Of a DNA stretch of 61,990 nucleotides, positions 29,946 through 37,587 are shown one piece after another. The DNA lies in the IMG/VR virus record IMGVR_UViG_3300037475_000049, positions 1-61,990 of that record. The stretch is one strand, 5' to 3'. Under the pieces are notes generated by a model that saw only the letters and a program-made list of their open reading frames with translations, had not been told where the DNA came from and made no database searches. The translations under genes and the position numbers were made by a program. This DNA is from a virus. Each line of letters begins with the position of its first letter. Position 1 is the first letter of the stretch.

Positions 29946-31093
29946 GCCAAACCCCGATCCTTTTCCTTTCCGATAGTCCAGATATCCAGACCGGACTTGC
30001 GAGGATTACCCGCGATCTCGCCTGCATGACCGCTTCCCTGCCAGAGTTCCGAGTGGCAACGCTGGGGCGGGGCGGCTACGGCTCCGCCAAATTGCCATTT
30101 GCGCAATACAACTTCCCGGAAGCGCATCAGTGGGGCGAAGACCACCTAGAGCGCGCCTGGAAAGAGTTCTCGCGCGGCAAGATGGGGATCATCATGACCA
30201 TCTGGGACCCTAGCCGCCTCCTGTGGTTCTCGCAACCCTCTCAAGCCATGGGCGACGGGCTCTACAAGTTCCTCACGGGTGGTACGTTCCTCAAGTATGG
30301 CTATTTCCCCGTCGATGGCACGGGCATCAGCGATAAACTAACCCGAATGAGCGCGGCCACGATCCAAGGCTACAATCGCGTCCTAGCCTACACTGCATGG
30401 GGTGCTGGCGTGATCGAGCGCACCATCGGGAGGCCCGTGGACTGGATTCCGCACGGCTTTGACGGCGAGAAGTTCCAGCCCCGCGACAAGAAAGCCTCTC
30501 GGATGATGATGGGGGTGGCTGATGATGAAATCCTGATAGGGATGAACGCCACCAACCAAGCCCGCAAGGACTGGGGAATCGCATTCGCAGCGATTGCGGC
30601 GCTCCAGACGAAGCGCAAGGTTAAGTTCTGGATACATACGGACGTTCTGGAGCGGCACTGGTCGCTGAACGCGCTTGCTGCTGACTTTGGCGTGTCGCCT
30701 ACGGTTACGCTGTGCGGGACCAAGACGGATGTTGAGTTGTCGTACCATTACGCAGCGTGCAATCTAACAATCCTGCCATCAAGCGAAGGCTACGGATTCC
30801 CGCTGGTCGAGTCGATGGCCTGCGGAGTGCCGGTGATTCACGGCAGTTACGGCGGTGGGGCTGAACTAATCCCCCGTGAATCGTGGTTGGTCGCGCCGAC
30901 ATCGTTCCATCTGGAGACGCCACAAAATGTGCTTCGGCCCGTGTGGGAACCGAACGATTGGGTTGCGGCGATTGAACGAGTACTAGAGGAGAAGCCGAGC
31001 GCGGAGGAGTGCAGGGCTGCTACGGATCACCTGCAATGGTGCAATCTGTTCCCTTCAGCTTGGAAACGCTGGTTCCTTGAGGGTTTGGGATGA
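29942..31093 (+). CDS. GT-B glycosyltransferase (GT4-like), 383 aa
   Basis: The N-terminal Rossmann half begins ILFLSDSPDIQTGLARI. The C-terminal nucleotide-sugar half has the E-x7-E signature (SSEGYGFPLVESMACGVPVI) around residue 280. It transfers a sugar from an activated donor, probably retaining. It is the first of five transferases in this rightward cassette, coupled to the next gene by a 4-nt overlap. Acceptor unknown; a virion protein, DNA or a host glycan are all possible. Confidence 0.8.
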   Translation: MSQTPILFLSDSPDIQTGLARITRDLACMTASLPEFRVATLGRGGYGSAKLPFAQYNFPEAHQWGEDHLERAWKEFSRGKMGIIMTIWDPSRLLWFSQPSQAMGDGLYKFLTGGTFLKYGYFPVDGTGISDKLTRMSAATIQGYNRVLAYTAWGAGVIERTIGRPVDWIPHGFDGEKFQPRDKKASRMMMGVADDEILIGMNATNQARKDWGIAFAAIAALQTKRKVKFWIHTDVLERHWSLNALAADFGVSPTVTLCGTKTDVELSYHYAACNLTILPSSEGYGFPLVESMACGVPVIHGSYGGGAELIPRESWLVAPTSFHLETPQNVLRPVWEPNDWVAAIERVLEEKPSAEECRAATDHLQWCNLFPSAWKRWFLEGLG

Positions 31094-31728
31094 TCCCTTT
31101 CATCTGCGTAGCGGAACCTAACAATGAAGATATTGGGCCAGTGCGCCAGTACCACACGTACTACGCAACTCATGCTTGCGATCCAATAGCCGTGTTTATG
31201 CACAACGATGTGGATATTTTTGAGCCTTGGGAAGATCGCGTAATGGCGGAGTTCGATGACCCCAAGGTAGGAATAGTAGGGTTCGGTGGAGCAGTGGGTA
31301 TCGGTACTGCGGAGATTTATAAGCGACCATATGACATCTGGCAACTTCAGAGAATCGGGTACCGCTCGAATCAACGGGACTGGCATATTCATGGGACTCA
31401 TGAAACAGGAGCATGCAATGTGGCAGTTGTCGATGGCTTCTTTATCGCTGCGCGTAAAGATTTTCTGTTTCAAATCAAGGGATGGTCTTGGTTCCCATTT
31501 CAGTTTCACTGCTACGACACCGCTATCTGCTTGATGGCAGCACGCCATGGGTGGAAGGTTCGCATGGTTGGAATTGACTGCACCCATCGCGGCGGCAGCG
31601 CGTCTATAACGCCTGAGTACAAGGCGCGTTGCGAGAAGGCGGGAACTACTATTGAGCGCGAGCATTCAGAGCCTCACAAATGGCTTTATTCTGAGTTCAA
31701 AGATTGCTTGCCGCTGAGGGTTGCATGA
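31090..31728 (+). CDS. GT-A glycosyltransferase-like protein, 212 aa
   Basis: Starts MIPFICVAEPNNEDIG and has a D-x-D-like motif (MHNDVDIFEPWED) for metal/nucleotide-sugar binding, then a galactosyltransferase-type loop (VVDGFFIAARKDFLF) and FHCYDTAICL. Resembles phage and bacterial GT2/GT-A enzymes. ATGA overlaps on both sides. Confidence 0.7.
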   Translation: MIPFICVAEPNNEDIGPVRQYHTYYATHACDPIAVFMHNDVDIFEPWEDRVMAEFDDPKVGIVGFGGAVGIGTAEIYKRPYDIWQLQRIGYRSNQRDWHIHGTHETGACNVAVVDGFFIAARKDFLFQIKGWSWFPFQFHCYDTAICLMAARHGWKVRMVGIDCTHRGGSASITPEYKARCEKAGTTIEREHSEPHKWLYSEFKDCLPLRVA

Positions 31729-32225
31729 ATCGTTACAACCTTTGCAGTGGTCAGCGACCATTCTCAGCGCCCTTTATCAATGTGGATTCGCAAGCCAAAT
31801 GGAACCCGGATGTGGTGGCCGACTGCTCGCACATGCCGATGTTCGAGGATGCCAGCGCGGACATGATCGTAATCCATCACGGATTAGAACACTTCGGCTG
31901 CGGTGAGGCGGACGCGATGCTGAAGGAGTGCTACCGGATACTGGCACCTGACGGCTCCTTGATCGTGTGCGTGCCGCACATGCGAGCACTCGCGCAGCGT
32001 TGGCTAGCGCGGCAGATGGATGACCAAATCTATTTCACTAACCTGTACGGGGCTTATATGGGCGAAGAGGCGGATCGGCATCGCTGGGGATTCTCTGAAG
32101 TGTCGCTGTTCGAGACGCTGGCCGTATGTCCCTGGATGCGGATCAGAAAGTTCGACTGGCGCGAGATACCTGGGGCTGACATCGCTAAAGATTTTTGGAT
32201 TCTAGGAATGGAAGCCATTAAATGA
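31725..32225 (+). CDS. Class I SAM-dependent methyltransferase, 166 aa
   Basis: Short type-11-like methyltransferase: NVDSQAKWNPDVVADC corresponds to the motif I/II region, ADMIVIHHGLEHF to motif IV and YRILAPDGSLIVCVPH to motif VI. It lacks a classic GxGxG, as do many phage members that set the reference frame from a glycosylated object. Probably methylates a sugar or acts with the adjacent transferases. Confidence 0.7.
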   Translation: MNRYNLCSGQRPFSAPFINVDSQAKWNPDVVADCSHMPMFEDASADMIVIHHGLEHFGCGEADAMLKECYRILAPDGSLIVCVPHMRALAQRWLARQMDDQIYFTNLYGAYMGEEADRHRWGFSEVSLFETLAVCPWMRIRKFDWREIPGADIAKDFWILGMEAIK

Positions 32226-32437
32226 AGCAGATCAAGGTAGTGGTCGATGGAGTTGCGCCGATCCTCATCACAGCCAATGCGGGATGTTTTCTGAGAGTGG
32301 ACAGCGAATCGTCAAACTATTTCAAGGTAACGGCCTACAAGACCTCGAAGGTGCTCGGCGTCAGTTGGCGAGTTTCCAAAAAAGTAGTCGCTGGATTCGC
32401 AATCAATAAATTGGTTCTGTGGACGGAGGTAACGTGA
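32222..32437 (+). CDS. Hypothetical beta-rich protein, 71 aa
   Basis: Unrecognised small protein within the glycosyltransferase cassette, with alternating strands (QIKVVVDGVAPILITA, NYFKVTAYK, KLVLWTEV). ATGA/GTGA overlaps place it firmly in the operon. Confidence 0.55.
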   Translation: MKQIKVVVDGVAPILITANAGCFLRVDSESSNYFKVTAYKTSKVLGVSWRVSKKVVAGFAINKLVLWTEVT

Positions 32438-33150
32438 CGCCTGTTCTCATCCCTATCATCAATGGCCGTGAGTTGACCCGCAACTGCATCAATAGCGTGC
32501 TCGCACAAGACGTGCCCTGCGAAGCGTTCGTGCTCGACAATGGCGCGACTGATGGCAGCGGCGAGATGCTCCGCGCATGGGCCGATGATCGCATCCACTA
32601 CATCGCAGCACGCAAGCCGAGCGTTGCGGCGTCATGGAACTTTGGGTTGAAGTGGCTATTCGCACAAGGGCATGCCGCCGTTCTTGTTTTAAATAATGAT
32701 ACCGAGTTACGCCCCGATACTGTGCGCTGGCTGATGGCTGATGGTGGTCCTTTCGTCACGGCGGTCGGCGCGGTGGAAAAAGAGAAGATAGAGCCTCCGT
32801 ACATTCCTCCTGATCCTTCAAAGAAGCGTGACCACCCGGATCACAGTTGCTTTTTGATTAGAAAATCCTGCTATGAAGCTATTGGCGGATTCGATGAGGA
32901 ATATGAAGGAGGCTACGTAGAAGACGCGGAGTGGCACCTATCAATGTATCGCGCTGGAATACCCGCTGTCTGTCTGGAGCTTCCATTCTGGCATCTTGGA
33001 GCAGGGACTATCAAAAACTCTGATCCTGAAATGATGCGCGAGATACAGTTGAGGGCGGATCATAACCGATCTAGGTTCAAAGAGCGTCACGGTGCGGAAG
33101 TTGGCTCTCCTGAATATTACGCCTTGTTCGGTCACGGAGCGCCAGAATGA
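32434..33150 (+). CDS. GT2 family glycosyltransferase, 238 aa
   Basis: Classic GT2 opening: TPVLIPIINGRELTRNCINS and FVLDNGATDGSGEML. The DxD equivalent is VLNNDTELRPDTV. The acceptor part has SCFLIRKSCYEAIGGFDEEY and YVEDAEWHLSMYRAGI. Start is GTG 32434 (GTGA overlap). Inverting transferase; substrate unknown. Confidence 0.85.
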   Translation: MTPVLIPIINGRELTRNCINSVLAQDVPCEAFVLDNGATDGSGEMLRAWADDRIHYIAARKPSVAASWNFGLKWLFAQGHAAVLVLNNDTELRPDTVRWLMADGGPFVTAVGAVEKEKIEPPYIPPDPSKKRDHPDHSCFLIRKSCYEAIGGFDEEYEGGYVEDAEWHLSMYRAGIPAVCLELPFWHLGAGTIKNSDPEMMREIQLRADHNRSRFKERHGAEVGSPEYYALFGHGAPE

Positions 33151-33854
33151 CAAACATCGTTTTGATAACCAACGGTTCCCGTCCCCGCTTGCTAGCTCAA
33201 ACATTACGGACGCTGTACGTCAACACACCAGCGGACCAGTATACGCTGACGATGGTCACGGATGGGCACATAGAATTTCCCTTTGAGCAAGATTGGGGAG
33301 AGCGCATTTCAGTGATTGGGATGCGACCCCCATGCAATATCCTGGGACGCCTAAAGAACTTAGGAATTTATTGGTCCAATAAGCAGTTCGGTCGCGGTGA
33401 GTGGCTTTGTGTTTTGGATGACGATTTAGCGTTCTGGCCGGGATGGTTGGAGAAGATGGCGTATGCACTAGAGTGCAGGAATGAAGTTCGCATCCTAGGC
33501 GGCGTGAGGCATCCCTATCATGGAATAAATGAGATCCTTTCGGCTGATAATTTTAAGCGTGATGTAAAACCAAATGACCTTGTACAGACGATAGAATCCA
33601 CTGACGCCGTTGCTGGCTATTGCCACTTCATGCGCTGGAAGACGTGGGATCGCTTCGGCCCGTATGACGCTCACGCCAAGGGAACAGGGCAGAGCGAGGA
33701 CTTTGCTATCTGTCGCAAGATTGTGGACGCTGGCGGTAAGGTGGGCTATATCCACCCTCCGGTTATGGCGCATTGTGGCGTCACTGATTCGCTTGGCCGT
33801 CCAGCAATCGGCATGGAAAAGATCCAACGCAAACTAGGCGTGCTCTATGAATAG
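33147..33854 (+). CDS. GT-A glycosyltransferase, 235 aa
   Basis: IVLITNGSRPRLLAQTLRTL is a GT2-like start. The metal site is LCVLDDDLAFWPGWLE. Later GYCHFMRWKTWDRFGPYD and GQSEDFAICRKIVDAG are acceptor-side signatures. Coupled to both neighbours by short overlaps. Confidence 0.8.
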   Translation: MTNIVLITNGSRPRLLAQTLRTLYVNTPADQYTLTMVTDGHIEFPFEQDWGERISVIGMRPPCNILGRLKNLGIYWSNKQFGRGEWLCVLDDDLAFWPGWLEKMAYALECRNEVRILGGVRHPYHGINEILSADNFKRDVKPNDLVQTIESTDAVAGYCHFMRWKTWDRFGPYDAHAKGTGQSEDFAICRKIVDAGGKVGYIHPPVMAHCGVTDSLGRPAIGMEKIQRKLGVLYE

Positions 33855-34494
33855 GGGCTCGCCAGAGTACATCGAAGCCGTCCAGCGCGTGAAGATCGAC
33901 TACTTTACGGAACACCTTGGGCTGGATATAAAAGGCATTCTGCACGTCGGCACCAACGACGGTTATGAGATGCAGTTCTACCGCAGTATGGGGATTGAGC
34001 ACTTAGCGGGGGTTGATCCGCTGCCTTCGGCAATTGGACTATTCCGGGAACATTATCCGGACATACCTCTATTTGAATACGCACTCTCCGATGTTCCTGG
34101 TAGGGCAATGCTAAACGTGGTCACTCCTGGAGATGGTCAGGGGTCGAGTCTATTGGTTGAGTGTCGGCCTAACCCGGACTACAATTACAATTCTCAGGTA
34201 GAGGTGGAAGTCAGGCGCGGAGATTCGCTGCCTATTGCTTGGGAGAATTTTGACTGTATGGTTGTGGACGTGCAGGGATTAGAGCTTCCAGTTTTAGTGG
34301 GATTTGGAGACGCCCTTCGTGGATTTCGGATGCTCAATATCGAGTGTTCAATTGAGCCCGTATATGAAGGCGGAGCGAGAGCAGCGGACGTGGATAGTTA
34401 TCTAGCCTCAATGGGATTTGTTCGTAAATCTGATTTTGAAATCCATAATGATGTGTTTTGGGTGAGAGAGGACGTGCAATGCCTGAACCATTAG
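33847..34494 (+). CDS. FkbM family methyltransferase, 215 aa
   Basis: GILHVGTNDGYEMQFY is motif I, HLAGVDPLPSAIGLFREHY is motif II and FDCMVVDVQGLELPVLVGF is the FkbM hallmark (D-V-x-G-x-E in the wider family). FkbM enzymes O-methylate sugars or natural products. It follows a glycosyltransferase, so it may cap the added glycan. Confidence 0.8.
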   Translation: MNRGSPEYIEAVQRVKIDYFTEHLGLDIKGILHVGTNDGYEMQFYRSMGIEHLAGVDPLPSAIGLFREHYPDIPLFEYALSDVPGRAMLNVVTPGDGQGSSLLVECRPNPDYNYNSQVEVEVRRGDSLPIAWENFDCMVVDVQGLELPVLVGFGDALRGFRMLNIECSIEPVYEGGARAADVDSYLASMGFVRKSDFEIHNDVFWVREDVQCLNH

Positions 34495-35171
34495 TCTTCA
34501 CGGCCAACTACACATGGCCCGACGTGGACTGGTCGCTACTCAAGCGCTCCGCAGAGCGCGTGGGCATTGACATTCAAACCTACGGCGATGGTAAAGGATG
34601 GCCCGGTTACGGCGTCGGCAAGCTAGTTGGCCCATTGGAGTTCTTGCGGGGGCGAACAGAAGAGGTGGTGCTGTATACGGATTCGCAAGACTCCTTCCTC
34701 GTGCATGACGCAAAGACGATCCTGAATGGATGGATGCGCTGCGGTGCTCCGCAAGTACTGCTGCAAGCAGAAAAGAACTGCTACCCAGAACCGACATGGG
34801 AACCTGAATATCCGCGTAATGATTCATCATGGCGCTACATCTGCGCTGGCGGCTGGATGGGCACTCGTACTGGCATCATAGCCGCCTTAGAAGAGATCAT
34901 TAGCGGGGGTCAATTCAAAGAGAACTCCCATTGCGATCAGCGGTGCTGGACGGACTGGTATCTTCGTCATCCTAGCGGGAAACTGCGGGCGACTCTCGAT
35001 ACTAATTGTGAAGTTTTCCAGAGTTTCTTTACGGAGACAGAAGTTGCGAACGATGGGCGCAATCTGATTACCGGAACACGCCCTAGTATTTTCCATTTCA
35101 ACGGGCGCACGCATGGGGAACGCGAATGGTACAAGAGGATAACCGGCGATGAACCTCCAAACGTTAGCTGA
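34479..35171 (+). CDS. PLOD/procollagen-type glycosyltransferase, 230 aa
   Basis: The sequence follows the glycosyltransferase domain of lysyl hydroxylases and related viral enzymes. It has VVLYTDSQDSFLVHD (D-x-x-D metal/UDP site), VLLQAEKNCYPEP (the A-E-x-x-C-x-P element), WRYICAGGWMGTRTG (S/A-G-G-x-x-G loop), DQRCWTDWYL and IFHFNG (the H-x-N-G end). These enzymes add glucose or galactose to hydroxylysine-type acceptors. Here no hydroxylase domain is attached. ATG 34479 is preceded by GAGAGAGGA. Confidence 0.75.
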   Translation: MPEPLVFTANYTWPDVDWSLLKRSAERVGIDIQTYGDGKGWPGYGVGKLVGPLEFLRGRTEEVVLYTDSQDSFLVHDAKTILNGWMRCGAPQVLLQAEKNCYPEPTWEPEYPRNDSSWRYICAGGWMGTRTGIIAALEEIISGGQFKENSHCDQRCWTDWYLRHPSGKLRATLDTNCEVFQSFFTETEVANDGRNLITGTRPSIFHFNGRTHGEREWYKRITGDEPPNVS

Positions 35172-35784
35172 GCATACTGTCGATGTAGACTTGCTACCGG
35201 AAGCGCCCATAGTCTTCGACATCGGATGCCGCTGGTTCTCTTTCTCCGCTGAGATTAAGCGTCTTAGGCCCAACGCTCGCGTAGTTTGCTTCGATCCCGA
35301 CCCGCTTGTAGCGCTGGACCCAAAGGGCGGCGAGTTCGAGTTCCAACAGAAGGGAATCGTTGGGAGGCCAGCCATTCCCCACGATGGAACGGCTAGGCTT
35401 TATCGATACCTGGATGGCGTGTCTGATTTCATAGACGGCCTAGCCTGCGAGCACTACTTCAGGGACCATGCAATCTACCAAGGGGATTTTGTAGACGTTT
35501 CGGTAACCACAATCGAGGACGCTATGCGGGATGCCGGGGTCAATCACTTGGATGTAGTTAAGCTCGACTGCGAATGCTCTGAATTTTCCATTCTCGGCAA
35601 TTGGCCTGGGCCAATAGCTACTCAAATTAGCGTGGAGTTCCATGACTGGGCGGATCGGTCTAAGTGGTCTAAGCAATACTTTGATGCCCTGTTCTCTGGG
35701 CCCCTCAAAGACTACAGGATCGTACAGCACGAGGAACACGGCAGCTATTCGTATATGGATTCGCTGTTAGTGCTGAGGGATTAG
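35149..35784 (+). CDS. FkbM-like methyltransferase, 211 aa
   Basis: APIVFDIGCRWFSFSAEI is motif I, RVVCFDPDPLVALD motif II, and HLDVVKLDCECSEFSIL the FkbM-type core with D-C-E-x-S-E. Second FkbM-like enzyme of the cassette, overlapping the PLOD-type gene by 23 nt. Confidence 0.75.
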   Translation: MNLQTLAEHTVDVDLLPEAPIVFDIGCRWFSFSAEIKRLRPNARVVCFDPDPLVALDPKGGEFEFQQKGIVGRPAIPHDGTARLYRYLDGVSDFIDGLACEHYFRDHAIYQGDFVDVSVTTIEDAMRDAGVNHLDVVKLDCECSEFSILGNWPGPIATQISVEFHDWADRSKWSKQYFDALFSGPLKDYRIVQHEEHGSYSYMDSLLVLRD

Positions 35785-35786
35785 CT

Positions 35787-36410
35787 ATGTATGATCTGAG
35801 CGTGTACAACGATCACTTTTTCAGCAACAATCAAGCCGAAGGGCTGCGCCATGCCGAGTGGTTCATGCCGTTACTGGAGGGTTTGTTCCACTTCAAATCT
35901 CTGGTGGATGTTGGCTGCGGGACGGGACACTTTGTGAAGTGGTGTTTGGATCACGGTATAAGTGCAATTGGAATGGAGGGAGCGGACGCGGCAATTGCGC
36001 ACTCTCTCATCCCTAACGATGTGTGGCATCTAGATTTACGGACTTCATGGCCGGGGGCGGCATCCAAGCAGTTCGACCTAACACTTTGCATCGAAGTAGC
36101 CGAACACATCGAAGAGGAATATGTGAACATCTTCGTGGATACGCTGTGTTCGCTTTCCGATACCATCGTGATGACTGCTGCGTCTCCGGGACAAGGTGGC
36201 GAACACCACGTAAACGAGCAACCGCAGGAGTATTGGCAAAGCCTGATGGCGCTACGCGGGTTTGGCTTTGACTTCGCCAAGACGACGGCGCTGAAGGAAG
36301 GTGTGATGGCCGCGCGGGCTAACGGCTTCCACGTTGCTACGTGGCTACCGGGGAATCTGCAATGTTACCGCAAGGCTACTGCGGCGGGGGCGGCGGAGCC
36401 ACAGGCGTAG
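35787..36410 (+). CDS. SAM-dependent methyltransferase, 207 aa
   Basis: LVDVGCGTGHFVKWCLDHGI is a textbook motif I, AIGMEGADAAI motif II and FDLTLCIEVAEHIEEEYVNI motif IV. Last gene of the rightward cassette; it runs 35 nt into the convergent virion gene at 36376. Fourth methyltransferase of the cluster. Confidence 0.8.
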   Translation: MYDLSVYNDHFFSNNQAEGLRHAEWFMPLLEGLFHFKSLVDVGCGTGHFVKWCLDHGISAIGMEGADAAIAHSLIPNDVWHLDLRTSWPGAASKQFDLTLCIEVAEHIEEEYVNIFVDTLCSLSDTIVMTAASPGQGGEHHVNEQPQEYWQSLMALRGFGFDFAKTTALKEGVMAARANGFHVATWLPGNLQCYRKATAAGAAEPQA

Positions 36411-37587
36411 CCTTCATCTGCTGCATCGCAGCCACCACTTCATCGCGGGCTTGCTCGAACGTGCGGTGGTAGTTGCGTCCAGTAGAAGGCTCATACGGCT
36501 TCCCATTGGCATTCTTGACGTTGCGGACATGAGCATTGAACTCCGCTTCTGGCATCTGCGCGACGGCATCCGGCGTCATCCCTTTGTCTGTGAAGTATTG
36601 CCCAATCTCCAGGTTCTTGCGCGTTGTGTTGGCGCGGAGCATGTTCACTAGGTTCGTTTCGCGATCCAGCGGGGCTGTTTTACCTAGCGGTTGCGAGATC
36701 GCTGGCGCTGGCGCTGCCTCTGGCATACCGGGCGGCGGCGTGATTGCTGGGGGAGCGGCGGTCGTCGGTACTGGCTTGGGCGTGGGCGGCTTGCCAGATA
36801 GATTATTGTGAGCGTTGATCGCAGCCTGTTGATACTTAGCTGGAGCATTAGAGAACTTCTTATACGATCCTCCCGTAAGCCCAGCCACGATTTCATCTAA
36901 TGACGGAGCAGTAGATGCCGCCGCAGCAGAAGCCGCTGGCGGCGGAGGAGGTGGGACATCCATTACTCCCGGAACCGTCCCCGATGAACCTAGAAACACC
37001 TTTGACGGAGGCGGTCCTTCTATGGGAGTGACAGGTATCTTGGCCGCTGGAGCGGTGGTTCCTAGGTCCGTAGTCAGCACGGGACGCTCTACCCCTGGTC
37101 CATGGCCGAATTTAGAACCTACCCCAATTCCAGCAGCACTAGCGATAGCGCGCGATATGGTAGGCGGAACACCAACGGCACGCAGCCCCTTTTCTACCGC
37201 CCATTCCGTACCGATACCTCCGCCTACACTCGCGGCTCTCCGTAAGAATCCAGGCGCTCCAGCCGCCATGCCCGTAGCCGTAGCGGGTACGCTTGCGCCT
37301 ATCATGGATTCGGCAGATGGCACGTAGTCGGAAGCTCCAGCAAGGAAATCGGCAACCTTGCCAGCGGTTGTATCATGACCTACGGTATCAGCGAACGATT
37401 TATGGGGACCGGTGCTGGGCATTCCCCACGGAGCTAGCTGTAAACCGGGAGGGGTATACTTGTCTGGGTTGGCATGGAGCGGGTTAGGCACTCCAGGGCC
37501 TTTAGATGACGATACTAGAGTTACTTGTGACGGATCGACTGTGATTGCGCTGACCTGCGAAGGATCAACGACCAGAGTATCTGGCAT
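36376..37587 (-). CDS. Internal virion or minor structural protein, 403 aa
   Basis: Low-complexity Pro/Ala-rich protein with a Gly/Ala-rich hydrophobic middle (GASVPATATGMAAGAPGF and ISRAIASAAGIGVGS) that could insert into membranes, and a charged helical C-terminus. It follows two other candidate ejection proteins in the virion operon, and such proteins form the transient channel in short-tailed phages. Assignment is by context. Confidence 0.55.
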   Translation of the reverse strand: MPDTLVVDPSQVSAITVDPSQVTLVSSSKGPGVPNPLHANPDKYTPPGLQLAPWGMPSTGPHKSFADTVGHDTTAGKVADFLAGASDYVPSAESMIGASVPATATGMAAGAPGFLRRAASVGGGIGTEWAVEKGLRAVGVPPTISRAIASAAGIGVGSKFGHGPGVERPVLTTDLGTTAPAAKIPVTPIEGPPPSKVFLGSSGTVPGVMDVPPPPPPAASAAAASTAPSLDEIVAGLTGGSYKKFSNAPAKYQQAAINAHNNLSGKPPTPKPVPTTAAPPAITPPPGMPEAAPAPAISQPLGKTAPLDRETNLVNMLRANTTRKNLEIGQYFTDKGMTPDAVAQMPEAEFNAHVRNVKNANGKPYEPSTGRNYHRTFEQARDEVVAAMQQMKATPVAPPPPPQ

